The notes beneath the pieces are model-generated. The model was not told the origin of the DNA. It saw only the letters and a list, made by a program, of their open reading frames with translations, and did no database searches. The translations under genes were made by a program, and so were the position numbers. Shown here piece after piece: positions 9,494 to 17,804 of a DNA stretch of 64,000 bases. The stretch's first letter is position 1; each line of letters begins with the position of its first letter. This stretch comes from Sphingopyxis sp. (lineage in GTDB: Bacteria; Pseudomonadota; Alphaproteobacteria; Sphingomonadales; Sphingomonadaceae), in contig PNNB01000015.1 of the NCBI GenBank assembly GCA_013823985.1, positions 364,899-428,898 on the forward strand, given 5' to 3'.

Positions 9494-10903
9494 ATGACTG
9501 CCCCTGCTCATCAACGTGACCTGACGGTCGGCCCTGTTGCCCGGACATTGTTCCTGTTCGCGTTGCCGTCGCTTGGCGTCAACATATTGCAGTCGCTGAA
9601 CAATTCGGTGAATTCGGTCTGGATTGGCCGTTTTCTGGGAGAGGAAGCATTGGCGGCATCGGCCAATGCGGGGCTGCTGATGTTCCTCATGTTCTCGGTA
9701 CTGTTCGGCTTTTCCATGTCGACCACCATATTAATCGGCCAGAATATGGGGCGACGCGATGTGGAATCGGTGCGCCGTGTCATGGGAACCGCGACCAGCG
9801 TGTTCTTTGTATCCGGCGCTGTCTTTGCGGTTCTTGGCTGGCTGTTTGCACCCCAGTTGCTGCGTCTGATGGCAACGCCGGAGGGGGCCTATCCTTTTGC
9901 ACTCGCCTATCTGCGGGTCATGTTTCTGTCGATGCCGACCTCTTTCGTCATGGTGCTGATCTCCTCCTCCTTGCGCGGGGTCGGGGATTCGGTCACGCCT
10001 TTTTGGAACACGGTGCTGAATGTCGGGCTCGACATTGTGCTGAACCCGGTTTTCATCCTCGGCCTCGGGCCGATTCCGGCTATGGGCATTGCGGGGTCGG
10101 CGCTGGCCACCCTGATCGCCAGCATCATCAGTCTCGCGCTGCTCATCCGTAAAATCTATGCCAAGGACCTGACCATCCGGCTGCGCGGGGCAGAGCTCAA
10201 ATGGTTGCGGCCCGACCCGCGCTTTCTGAAACCCATTGCACGGATGGGCCTGCCCATGGGGCTGTCGATGATCATCATGTCCGGGTCGGCTATTGTCATG
10301 ATCGGCCTCGTCAACCGCGAAGGTGTGGATACGACCGCCGCCTTTGGCGTGATGAACCAGTTGTGGAGCTATGTGCAAATGCCCGCCGTCGCGGTGGGCA
10401 GCGCGGTCAGCGCGATGGTGGCGCAGAATATCGGGGCCAATAACTGGGCGCGGGTCGACCGGGCCGTATGGTCGGGGATCGTCATCAATCTGGTAATGTC
10501 GGGGATATTGGTGCTGCTGACCACGGTCTTCGCCGCACCCTTGCTCGGCCTGTTCCTGCCCGAAGGCAGCCCGGCCATCGCCATTGCCATCCACATCAAC
10601 CACATCATCGGCTGGAGCTTTATCCTGATGGGGATTTCGGTGGTCGTGACCTTTGCCGTGCGTGCCAATGGCGCGGTGCTGGCGCCGCTGCTGATCCTGA
10701 TATTTTCCGCCATCGTGGTGCGGTTCAGCGTCGGCTATGGCCTGCACGACCGTTTCGGTGCGGACGCGATCTGGGGGGCGTTCATCGCCACATCGATTGT
10801 GTCTTGTCTGCTGTCCATCGGCTATTATCTGCATGGTAGCTGGCGCAAGGCAAATGCCATGCCCTTTGCCCCGCCCGCCGCGGCCACCCCGGCCGCCGAA
10901 TAA
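9494..10903 (+). CDS. MATE family multidrug/toxin exporter
   Basis: Encodes 469 aa with about 12 hydrophobic helices in two pseudo-symmetrical halves. Family features include the opening VARTLFLFALPSLGVNILQS, VWIGRFLGEEALAASANAG after TM1, and PFWNTVLNVGLDIVLNP in TM5-6. MATE proteins export cationic drugs and metabolites using Na+ or H+ gradients; the coupling ion cannot be told here. The chosen ATG (9494) directly precedes the cytoplasmic N-terminal stretch; the earlier in-frame extension overlaps the DUF2262 gene. The C-terminus is Ala/Pro-rich. Confidence 0.93.
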   Translation: MTAPAHQRDLTVGPVARTLFLFALPSLGVNILQSLNNSVNSVWIGRFLGEEALAASANAGLLMFLMFSVLFGFSMSTTILIGQNMGRRDVESVRRVMGTATSVFFVSGAVFAVLGWLFAPQLLRLMATPEGAYPFALAYLRVMFLSMPTSFVMVLISSSLRGVGDSVTPFWNTVLNVGLDIVLNPVFILGLGPIPAMGIAGSALATLIASIISLALLIRKIYAKDLTIRLRGAELKWLRPDPRFLKPIARMGLPMGLSMIIMSGSAIVMIGLVNREGVDTTAAFGVMNQLWSYVQMPAVAVGSAVSAMVAQNIGANNWARVDRAVWSGIVINLVMSGILVLLTTVFAAPLLGLFLPEGSPAIAIAIHINHIIGWSFILMGISVVVTFAVRANGAVLAPLLILIFSAIVVRFSVGYGLHDRFGADAIWGAFIATSIVSCLLSIGYYLHGSWRKANAMPFAPPAAATPAAE

Positions 10904-10944
10904 ACTGCTGTCCAGCCGCCTGGCTTGGTGGCAAGGGATTTTCC

Positions 10945-13050
10945 ATGACGATTGCGCGGAAACAGAAGAACAATTGGTCCCATCCGGCGGCGCTTTGGCT
11001 GGGAACGCTGGCCCTGTTTTTCGGGATATTGGTGACAGGCCTCACCCCCGCCCATGCCCAAATTCCCGGCGCGCCGCAAAATGTACGCGCATCCATAGAG
11101 GCCGAAACCACCAACCCCGCACCCGGCGACACCGTTACGGTCGCCATCATCATGGACCCGAAACCGGGCTGGCACGACTATTGGTTGAACCCCGGCGACG
11201 CGGGAACCCCGCTTGAACTGGAATGGACCCTGCCCGAAGGCGTCAGCGCCGGTCCAATCCGCGCTCCGGTACCGGAAACCCTGATTGTCAGCGGGTTTAT
11301 GAACCATATCTACAAGGTAAAGCATGCCTTTTTGGTTGACCTGAAGCTGCCTCCGAAGCTTCAGCCGCGTCAACAAATCGATCTGAAAGTGGATGCCAGA
11401 TGGTCGGCCTGTTCCGATCTGGTCTGCGTTCCCGAAAGCGGATCCTTCATCATTCCCCTGACCATAGGCGACGGCAGCATCGCCGCCGAGAGCAGGTCCC
11501 GCTTCGACGCATGGCGCGCCGCCTTGCCCGTCCCGTTGGACCGGCAGGGGACCTATAGCATTAGCGGCACCCGCATTTCCCTCGCCATCCCGTTCCCGGA
11601 AGGCGCAGCCGCTGACAATGTCTGGTTCTTCCCGCAAACGCAGAATGTCTTCCGCTACGCTGCGCCGCAGACGGCACGACGCACCGGCAATTGGCTGATC
11701 CTGACAGGCGCGGTCGACAAGGGCTTTGACGGGCGGATTGACGGCCTGCTGCGCTTTGGCGACGGTCAGGGAATTGAACTGCGGGCGGTTCCGGGATCAG
11801 TGCCCGGCGGTGGCGAAGCGGTGTCGGTTCTGGGCGCGGACGATAAGGTCCAATCCTCGGACAATCCAACAAATTTCATCGTCATTCTGGCGCTCTCGAT
11901 TCTCGGCGGACTGCTTCTGAACCTGATGCCCTGTGTCTTTCCAATCCTGGGATTGAAAGCCATCGCCATCGCCAAGGCCGGCGGCGATGAGGGGGCAGCG
12001 CGGCGCGATGCGTTGGCGTATACCGCGGGCATCCTGCTCAGCTGCCTTGCACTAGGCGGGATCATGCTCGGTCTGCGCGCGGCCGGACAGGAGGTTGGTT
12101 GGGCTTTCCAGCTTCAAGACTCCTTCATTGTTTTTGTGCTGTTGGTGCTGATGGTTGCCGTTACCGCAAATCTGGTCGGCCTGTTCGAAATAGGCGGCAT
12201 CGGCGCGGGCGACCGGCTCACACGGCAGGGCGGTGCGGTGGGGTCCTTCTGGACCGGCGTACTTGCGGCGGTTGTTGCCACGCCCTGCACCGGCCCGTTC
12301 ATGGCGGCGGCAATCGGCGCGGCACTGTTGTTACCAACGGCGCAGGCATTGTCGATATTTGCAGGGCTGGGACTGGGGCTGGCCCTGCCATTTCTGGCCA
12401 TTGCCTATATTCCGGCATTACGGTCGCTTATGCCCCGGCCCGGTCCATGGATGGTGAAGTTCCGTCAATGGATGGCCCTCCCCATGGCGTTGACGGCGCT
12501 GGCGCTGCTGTGGCTGCTCGGTCAACTGGTCGGTGGGGCTGGCTGGGTGCTGGGCGCAATTGCCGCAACCGCCATGTTGGCGGGTATAGTTATCATCAAA
12601 CGGCAGCGAGCCCCGGTCAGTGCGGTTCTGGGATTGGGCATCGCGCTCATGTTCATGGGCTATCTGGCACTGGACCGGTTACCGGCTACCGCCGTGGATC
12701 AGTCCAATGTAGCGGAATTGGGTGGCGAGGCTTTTTCGGAGGCGAAGCTCGCGCAACTCCGTACAGAGGGGAAGCCTGTGTTCCTCTATTTCACCGCCGA
12801 CTGGTGCGTCACATGCAAAGTCAACGAGGCCGCCGCGATTGATCGTGACGAAACCAAGGAGGCTTTTGAAAAGGCCGCAATCGTAACGATGGTGGGCGAT
12901 TATACGCGGCGCGATCCCGCCATCACACGCTTTCTCGCAAAGTACGGACGGTCGGGCGTGCCGCTCTATATCTACTATCCGCCCGGCGGAGAGGAGAAGA
13001 TTCTGCCCCAGATTCTGACAGTTTCCGCCCTGACGGCTTTAGCGGAATAG
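10945..13050 (+). CDS. dsbD: DsbD-type thiol:disulfide interchange protein
   Basis: Encodes 701 aa. Order: signal peptide (to about residue 39), a periplasmic immunoglobulin-like domain with WHDYWLNPGDAGTPLE as in the ScsB/DsbD-like group, an 8-helix transmembrane domain with paired redox cysteines Cys330 (NLMPCVFPILG) and Cys448 (TPCTGPFMAAAIG), and a C-terminal thioredoxin-like domain with C621-V-T-C624 (ADWCVTCKVNE). The protein carries electrons from cytoplasmic thioredoxin to periplasmic oxidoreductases, supporting disulfide isomerisation and cytochrome maturation. The N-terminal domain type argues for an ScsB-like rather than classic E. coli DsbD. RBS AAGGGA precedes ATG 10945. Confidence 0.92.
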   Translation: MTIARKQKNNWSHPAALWLGTLALFFGILVTGLTPAHAQIPGAPQNVRASIEAETTNPAPGDTVTVAIIMDPKPGWHDYWLNPGDAGTPLELEWTLPEGVSAGPIRAPVPETLIVSGFMNHIYKVKHAFLVDLKLPPKLQPRQQIDLKVDARWSACSDLVCVPESGSFIIPLTIGDGSIAAESRSRFDAWRAALPVPLDRQGTYSISGTRISLAIPFPEGAAADNVWFFPQTQNVFRYAAPQTARRTGNWLILTGAVDKGFDGRIDGLLRFGDGQGIELRAVPGSVPGGGEAVSVLGADDKVQSSDNPTNFIVILALSILGGLLLNLMPCVFPILGLKAIAIAKAGGDEGAARRDALAYTAGILLSCLALGGIMLGLRAAGQEVGWAFQLQDSFIVFVLLVLMVAVTANLVGLFEIGGIGAGDRLTRQGGAVGSFWTGVLAAVVATPCTGPFMAAAIGAALLLPTAQALSIFAGLGLGLALPFLAIAYIPALRSLMPRPGPWMVKFRQWMALPMALTALALLWLLGQLVGGAGWVLGAIAATAMLAGIVIIKRQRAPVSAVLGLGIALMFMGYLALDRLPATAVDQSNVAELGGEAFSEAKLAQLRTEGKPVFLYFTADWCVTCKVNEAAAIDRDETKEAFEKAAIVTMVGDYTRRDPAITRFLAKYGRSGVPLYIYYPPGGEEKILPQILTVSALTALAE

Positions 13051-13065
13051 GGGAAACGTAAAGTA

Positions 13066-13096
13066 CGGGGACAGACAAATGCATTGCCTGCCCCCG
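13066..13096. repeat. Imperfect GC-rich palindrome, possible terminator or REP-like unit
   Basis: CGGGGACAG ... CTGCCCCCG pair with one mismatch around a 13-nt loop whose core is the palindrome AATGCATT. It begins 16 nt after the dsbD stop and lies between convergent genes, so termination is the simplest role. The GGGGACAG core also resembles palindromes seen near REP-associated transposases, but no such transposase gene is in the window. Confidence 0.4.
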
Positions 13097-13122
13097 ACCT
13101 TACCGGCGAGTTGCGACCCTCT

Positions 13123-13482
13123 TCAGGACTCACCGGCGATGTCGATCCGCTTCACCTGATTGGCACCAATAACGGTAATCCCCCGATTTCCCGTAATGCC
13201 CGTCAGCGGGATCGATCGCTCGAAAATGTTTAACAGTTCGGTGTCGCCCGATCGATCCGGACCGTGTGCCTGCACAACCGCCACCTCGATCCCCCAATAG
13301 TCGGGTCTGTTCTGATATATTCGGGGGGCCAGTCTAGCTTCGAAACCTGCTCCCGGGAGTGTCCCCTTTACCCAGAGATACAGGCTGTCCTGAAAGGGCA
13401 GCTTACGCAATTCTGCTGTTTCGAAGTCAATGATCCGCCCATTTGGTACGCTGGAAAGCGAACCAGTGGAGGAGCTATTCAT
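13123..13482 (-). CDS. Hypothetical protein, 119 aa
   Basis: The ATG at 13482 is preferred over a TTG 12 nt upstream; a GGGA element sits 7 nt before it. The product has no signal peptide or membrane segment. It opens with a Ser-rich stretch (MNSSSTGSLSSVPNGRI) and continues with beta-rich sequence (LYLWVKGTLPGAGFEARLA; YWGIEVAVVQAHGP; ITGNRGITVIGANQV). I recognise no family. It is isolated, convergent with dsbD and divergent from infC, with an AT-rich upstream region unlike the rest of the window, which could mean recent acquisition. Confidence 0.65.
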   Translation of the reverse strand: MNSSSTGSLSSVPNGRIIDFETAELRKLPFQDSLYLWVKGTLPGAGFEARLAPRIYQNRPDYWGIEVAVVQAHGPDRSGDTELLNIFERSIPLTGITGNRGITVIGANQVKRIDIAGES

Positions 13483-13876
13483 TTCAAATCCCAATCTTCC
13501 GTAATTTTATATCACAAAAGGGTTTTATTAATTGTCAATTGTGACACTATATTTCGGGGCCATACAGTGTTTTACCTGCACGTAAAGTGAACAATCGGGC
13601 ATTTCTTGAGGCTTCTGATTATCGCTTTGAAAGCGCACCTGAAAAATATTAGGCGCTGTTTTCACGCATTCGTATGCGTAAAACAAACAGCCCTGCGCGG
13701 CACGGTGCCATGCGGCGAATCATCACATCATCGCGATGCCAACCCCGCCGCCGGCCCTTACAACGTGGCGCTTGGGTCACTATATGCGACAATATTGCAC
13801 AGCTTCTGCCTAAGGCCTTTATTTGCGTGGCAAATGGCTGTATTGGCGCACCATAACAATTTCAGGAGTACCCACT
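13483..13876. other. 394-bp divergent intergenic region between the orphan gene and infC
   Basis: Contains the minus-strand promoter candidate and the near-palindrome described separately. The infC-proximal 250 bp must hold the infC promoter and leader; I could not pick a convincing -35/-10 pair. A plausible RBS, AGGAG (13864-13868), ends the region. Plus-strand ORFs through here run out of frame into infC and show no family resemblance. No RNA gene was recognised. Confidence 0.5.
13506..13538 (-). promoter_or_regulatory. Candidate AT-rich promoter of the orphan gene
   Basis: On the minus strand a perfect -35 box TTGACA (13533-13538) is followed by AT-rich DNA with TGATAT after an 18-nt spacer, or TATAAA after a 21-nt spacer (13506-13511). 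It lies 24-56 nt before the ATG. A 16-nt near-palindrome, TTTACCTGCACGTAAA (13571-13586), lies just upstream and could be an activator or repressor site. Confidence 0.45.
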
Positions 13877-14422
13877 ATCGCAACCCCGCCTACCCGGCGC
13901 GCTATGACCCCACCTGTTAAAAGTGGACCGCGCTACAACAATTTAATCACCGCTGAAAAAGTCCGTGTCATTGACGATGACGGTGAAAATCTGGGGGTGT
14001 TATATACCCGCGAAGCGATAGCTCAAGCTGCTGAAGTTGGACTGGATCTGGTGGAGGTTTCTCCAAACGCCGATCCCCCCGTCTGCAAATTCCTCGACAT
14101 CGGCAAGTTTAAATATGAGGCCCAGAAAAAGGCCAATCTAGCCCGTAAGAGCCAGAAGACGCAGGAGATCAAAGAGATCAAGATGCGTCCGAACATCGAT
14201 GACCATGACTATATGGTGAAGATGAAGAAGGTTGCCGAGTTCATTGAAGAGGGCGACAAGGTCAAGATCACTCTGCGTTTCCGCGGACGTGAATTGGCAC
14301 ACCAGCAGCTCGGAATGCAGCTGCTGCAGCGCGTTCAGGCCGACACCGCCGAAACCGCCAAGATTGAGGCCCATCCCCGTATGGAAGGCCGCCAGATGTT
14401 GATGGTGCTTTCCCCCAAATAA
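13877..14422 (+). CDS. infC: Translation initiation factor IF-3, probable AUC start
   Basis: Encodes 181 aa from ATC 13877. IF-3 binds the 30S subunit, prevents premature joining of the 50S and checks start-codon pairing. The N-domain begins [20 protein letters not shown] and the C-domain contains [15 protein letters not shown] and [12 protein letters not shown], all diagnostic. The AGGAG at 13864-13868 is 8 nt before ATC 13877 ([10 protein letters not shown]), while the first in-frame ATG (13904) has no RBS. Non-AUG starts for infC are well known (AUU in E. coli) and allow IF-3 to repress its own synthesis, so AUC is the best reading. If ATG 13904 is used the protein is 172 aa. Confidence 0.95.
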   Translation: MATPPTRRAMTPPVKSGPRYNNLITAEKVRVIDDDGENLGVLYTREAIAQAAEVGLDLVEVSPNADPPVCKFLDIGKFKYEAQKKANLARKSQKTQEIKEIKMRPNIDDHDYMVKMKKVAEFIEEGDKVKITLRFRGRELAHQQLGMQLLQRVQADTAETAKIEAHPRMEGRQMLMVLSPK

Positions 14423-14434
14423 GCGATGGCGCCA

Positions 14435-15190
14435 TCACCAGATGGCTTGCCGGATCAGCTCGAGTCCAACGCCGATCATCAAAAGGTTGATGATCGCGTT
14501 GAATTTGGCGGGCGACACTCTTTTCACCAGCCAGACGCCTGCAAAGGTGCTGGCCAGTGCGAGAGGCATGAACACGGCCGTCAATGTCATATTCGCAGCG
14601 TTGAATTGCCCCAAAGCGGCATATGCCGGCACCTTCATCCAGTTGATGATCGCGAAGAATATCGAGGACGTCCCGACAAAGACCAGATGCGGGAAATTGC
14701 GGGACAAGGCCCAAATCTGGAACGGCGGGCCGCCTGCGTGCGCGATCTGGCTGGTAAAGCCGGACACGCCGCCCCAAATCGTACCGACCCATTCGGGCGC
14801 AGGCCCCTTCAACTGGACCATGCGGCTGATGTGCGGGGACAGCCGGTACATGCCAAAGGCGAGGGCGATCGCACCCACCAGGCCGCGCACCGCATCGGCA
14901 TTAACCGCCGCCGCAAACCACCAGCCCAGAAAGATACCGCATAGCGCACCCGGCAGGGTCAGCATGAGAGTGCGGCTGTCAAAGCTCCGCCGGAAAGCCC
15001 AGACGCTGACAATATCCTGTGCCATCAATATGGGCAGCAACATACCCGCCGCCGACACGGGATCCATCACAAGCGCCAGCAGTGGAATCGCCGCGGCACC
15101 CAGGCCGGCAAATCCACCTTTCGCCAGACCCACCAGGATGACGGCGGTGGAGGCGACAAGGTAGAAGGTAACGTCTACCGGAAGGCTCAA
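14435..15190 (-). CDS. TSUP family permease (TauE/SafE type)
   Basis: Encodes 251 aa with about 8 hydrophobic segments and the family opening VILVGLAKGGFAGLGAAAIPLLAL. The second half repeats the pattern (WGGVSGFTSQIAHAGGPPFQIW). TauE/SafE proteins are proposed to move sulfite, sulfoacetate or other sulfur anions. The gene starts within the SURF1 stop (4-nt overlap) at the end of the oxidase operon, so it is probably co-transcribed. Whether it serves sulfur export or oxidase maturation cannot be read from the sequence. Its stop is 12 nt from the end of convergent infC. Confidence 0.88.
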   Translation of the reverse strand: MSLPVDVTFYLVASTAVILVGLAKGGFAGLGAAAIPLLALVMDPVSAAGMLLPILMAQDIVSVWAFRRSFDSRTLMLTLPGALCGIFLGWWFAAAVNADAVRGLVGAIALAFGMYRLSPHISRMVQLKGPAPEWVGTIWGGVSGFTSQIAHAGGPPFQIWALSRNFPHLVFVGTSSIFFAIINWMKVPAYAALGQFNAANMTLTAVFMPLALASTFAGVWLVKRVSPAKFNAIINLLMIGVGLELIRQAIW

Positions 15191-15765
15191 GCCGACTGCA
15201 TGCGCTTACGCAGCGCCAACACATAAATGATCGCGGCCGCCGTCGCGAAGATGAACCATTGAATGGCGTAGAGCAGATGATTGTTGGGAATCTGCTGGGG
15301 CGATGGCAGGGATAGCTGCTGCAGGCCCTGAACCTGATCCGTCGCGACGAGTTTGATCAGCTGCACATTATCGGGTGCAACAATGCCATTGACCGGACCA
15401 CCATCCCATTTTGGCGATATGGGCCGTTCCGACCAGCCGATGGCGACCCTGGCGCCCGGCCCTTCCGCCCCACCGGTCGAACAGGACGCGACATGGGCAA
15501 AGCCCGCTTTTCCTTCGCGATTGCTCCCCGATATCGCTTCAATGCGTATCACCTTGATGCACATCAGCGCCGATTTCCGAAAGAGCGGGAGATTGTCGGG
15601 ATCGGGCACGGCGGGCCATGTGACAGGCTCTAGATTGGCCGCCTGCTCATAACGCGCCAGAAGCTGTTCTTTCTGCTCTTTGCGCTGCAGTTGCCATATC
15701 CCCAGCCCGATCATCGTTGCCACGGCAGCAGAGACCAATAAAGTCGGAAACAGGGGCCATTTCAT
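15187..15765 (-). CDS. SURF1 family cytochrome oxidase biogenesis protein
   Basis: Encodes 192 aa. SURF1/Shy1 proteins help insert heme a into subunit I. The protein has the expected N- and C-terminal membrane helices: the first ends IGLGIWQLQRKEQKEQLLARY, the SURF1 signature, and the second is LLYAIQWFIFATAAAIIYVLALRKR. The periplasmic middle (GARVAIGWSERP) is present but the whole is shorter than many homologues (about 230 aa), with a reduced loop. It starts within the DUF983 stop and overlaps the next gene by 4 nt. Confidence 0.9.
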   Translation of the reverse strand: MKWPLFPTLLVSAAVATMIGLGIWQLQRKEQKEQLLARYEQAANLEPVTWPAVPDPDNLPLFRKSALMCIKVIRIEAISGSNREGKAGFAHVASCSTGGAEGPGARVAIGWSERPISPKWDGGPVNGIVAPDNVQLIKLVATDQVQGLQQLSLPSPQQIPNNHLLYAIQWFIFATAAAIIYVLALRKRMQSA

Positions 15766-16148
15766 ACGATATCATCCCGACCGGCTTCGTGCGCCCTGTT
15801 GCGATGCTCCGACGCCAGCAGCGCACCTTTGGATACGCGCAGCGAATAGACGGTCATCACGATGGTGATGGGAACCCAAATGAGCACATGGACCCAAAAA
15901 GGTGGATGCGCGGCCGATTCCAATATGAGTGCAAACACGATGATCAGCGCGCCGATCACCAACGTCAAAAGCGCCGCAGGGCCGTCCCCCACATTGAAGC
16001 TCGCATAGTCCAGGCCGCAGGCGGCACAGCGGTCCGAGAAGCGGGCCGGTCCGGCAAACAGGGTCTTGGCCCCACATTGAGGGCAGAGACCAAAAAGGGC
16101 AGCCTTGGCGATGCCCGGCTGCCCTTCTGGTGTTTTCGTTTCAGGCAC
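15762..16148 (-). CDS. DUF983 membrane protein with N-terminal zinc ribbon
   Basis: Encodes 128 aa from GTG 16148, 7 nt after AAGG; a TTG one codon upstream is the alternative. An N-terminal CPQC ... CAAC pair (about residues 22-45) forms a rubredoxin-like zinc ribbon. Two hydrophobic helices follow (ALLTLVIGALIIVFALIL; PFWVHVLIWVPITIVMTVY). DUF983 genes are regularly found between ctaE and SURF1 in alphaproteobacterial oxidase operons, suggesting an assembly role, but none has been assigned to my knowledge. Confidence 0.88.
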   Translation of the reverse strand: MPETKTPEGQPGIAKAALFGLCPQCGAKTLFAGPARFSDRCAACGLDYASFNVGDGPAALLTLVIGALIIVFALILESAAHPPFWVHVLIWVPITIVMTVYSLRVSKGALLASEHRNRAHEAGRDDIV

Positions 16149-16157
16149 CAAAATGCC

Positions 16158-17045
16158 TTATGCGTGGACGGGTGCGCCCCATCCTCCCCAGATATAGATG
16201 GAGATGAAAAGGAACAGCCAAACGACGTCCACAAAATGCCAGTACCAGGCGGCCGCTTCAAAACCGAAATGCTGCTGCGGTGTGAAATGGCCCTTATACG
16301 ACCGCACAAGGCATACGATCAGGAAGATCGTACCGACGATGACGTGGAAACCATGGAAACCGGTCGCCATGTAGAATGCCGTGCCATAGTTCAGTCCACC
16401 GAACGGGAAAGGCGCAACCGAATATTCATAGGCCTGAATAGCACTAAATAGCAGGCCGAGCAGGATCGTGAGCCAAAGGCCCTTTTTCAAACCTTCGCGG
16501 TCACCGTGGATCAGCGAATGGTGCGCCCATGTCACCGTGGTACCCGAGCACAGCAGAATCAGCGTGTTCAGCAATGGCAGCTTCATAGCATCCAAGACTT
16601 CGAGACCCTTTGGTGGCCACTGCATCAAGGCTGCAGCGCCTTCCTGACCGATCAAATTGGTCACGGTGAACGCATGTGTTTCAGGATCCTTGACCAGTTC
16701 CAGCGGCACAGGGAACAAGGAGAAATCGAACCAGGCCCAGAACCAGCCCACGAAGAACATGACTTCGGACGCGATGAACATGATCATGCCGTAACGCAGA
16801 TGCAGTTGCACCACAGGCGTATGATCGCCAGCATGCGCCTCATGTACAACATCCGACCACCAGGCATAGAATGTGTAGAGCACGCCAATCAGGCCAAGCC
16901 CGAATACGAGACTGCCATAGCCGAACTGTTCGGGATGCATCCACATCACCAGACCAAAGAACATGGTCAGCGCCGAGAAGGAGCCCATGATAGGCGTGAT
17001 GCTCGGCGGTAGAATATGATAATCGTGATTTTTGGCACCAGCCAT
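16158..17045 (-). CDS. ctaE: Cytochrome c oxidase subunit III
   Basis: Encodes 295 aa with seven hydrophobic helices, the normal bacterial aa3 length. Starts MAGAKNHDYHILPPSITPIM from ATG 17045, preceded by AGGGAATTGACC. Diagnostic sequence includes RYGMIMFIASEVMFFVGWFW, with the conserved Glu, and the closing FEAAAWYWHFVDVVWLFLF. Subunit III stabilises the O2-reducing core and proton uptake. The next gene toward the operon start is ctaG. Confidence 0.97.
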   Translation of the reverse strand: MAGAKNHDYHILPPSITPIMGSFSALTMFFGLVMWMHPEQFGYGSLVFGLGLIGVLYTFYAWWSDVVHEAHAGDHTPVVQLHLRYGMIMFIASEVMFFVGWFWAWFDFSLFPVPLELVKDPETHAFTVTNLIGQEGAAALMQWPPKGLEVLDAMKLPLLNTLILLCSGTTVTWAHHSLIHGDREGLKKGLWLTILLGLLFSAIQAYEYSVAPFPFGGLNYGTAFYMATGFHGFHVIVGTIFLIVCLVRSYKGHFTPQQHFGFEAAAWYWHFVDVVWLFLFISIYIWGGWGAPVHA

Positions 17046-17082
17046 GGTCAATTCCCTGTAGTCTAACGCGTTATCTTGGCTC

Positions 17083-17649
17083 TTAGCTTCCCTCGCCCGC
17101 CGGGTCTACCGTCTTTGGGTTCTCCACGGGATAGAAAGTATAGCTAAGTGTGATTTCTTCAATTTCCTTGGTTTCAGGATCGGTCATGATCTTCGGGTCT
17201 ACATAATAGAGCACCGGCATGCGGACCTGTTGACCCGGCTGCAGCGTCTGCTCGGTAAAGCAGAAGCATTGGATCTTGTTAAAATATTTGCCGGCCAGTT
17301 CGGGCGTGACGTTGAACGTCGCGGTTCCCGTGACCGGTTCGTTGGACAGGTTTTTCGCGATGAAAATCGACATGTCCTTGGCGCCGATGCTGACGGTATC
17401 GGTCGGACGCTCAGGTTTGAATTCCCATGGCAAGCCGTCGCGCTGATTGGCGTCGAAACGGATGACGATCGGCTTTTGCGTCGCAACGACGGTTGCCGCT
17501 TGCGCCGCATCGACCCGCATGGTGGTGCCGCCGAAACCCGTGACCTGACAAAAGATCCGGTACAAGGGAACAGCAGCGAAACCAACGCCGACCATCGACA
17601 CCGCGATAGCCGCCGCCATCAAACCGACTTTGGCATTAGACCGTGCCAT
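17083..17649 (-). CDS. ctaG: Cytochrome c oxidase assembly protein CtaG/Cox11
   Basis: Encodes 188 aa from ATG 17649, with AGGAG 10 nt upstream. One N-terminal membrane anchor (VGLMAAAIAVSMVGVGFAAVP) precedes the periplasmic copper-binding domain; YRIFCQVTGFGGTT carries one conserved Cys and IQCFCFTEQTL the CFCF pair that binds Cu(I). Cox11 delivers copper to CuB of subunit I. The start overlaps the stop of the small coxF-like gene (TGATG). Confidence 0.96.
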   Translation of the reverse strand: MARSNAKVGLMAAAIAVSMVGVGFAAVPLYRIFCQVTGFGGTTMRVDAAQAATVVATQKPIVIRFDANQRDGLPWEFKPERPTDTVSIGAKDMSIFIAKNLSNEPVTGTATFNVTPELAGKYFNKIQCFCFTEQTLQPGQQVRMPVLYYVDPKIMTDPETKEIEEITLSYTFYPVENPKTVDPAGEGS

Positions 17650-17804
17650 CAGCCCCAAACTCCTATTTTCACAACCGTGATCAGGAAAAACAGGATGCAC
17701 AAAGCAACGAGGATGATGCCCATGATACGTGACCGGGCAGCCTGTCGCGCGCGGATAATCCGCGTCTCTTCCGCAGTAAATGCGCTCTGTTCAGGCTGCG
17801 TCAT
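17649..17804 (-). CDS. CoxF-like small single-span membrane protein
   Basis: Encodes 51 aa: a charged cytoplasmic N-terminus ([18 protein letters not shown]) and one helix ([20 protein letters not shown]). It starts inside the ctaB stop (ATGA) and its stop overlaps the ctaG start, so all three are coupled. Small genes at this position are often labelled cytochrome oxidase assembly protein CoxF in alphaproteobacteria. The exact role is unknown; proximity to ctaB and ctaG suggests assistance in heme or copper delivery. Confidence 0.85.
   Translation of the reverse strand: MTQPEQSAFTAEETRIIRARQAARSRIMGIILVALCILFFLITVVKIGVWG

Noticed and set aside
13606..13920. 104-aa plus-strand ORF before infC
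   Set aside because: Runs out of frame into infC, shows no family pattern and has no RBS.
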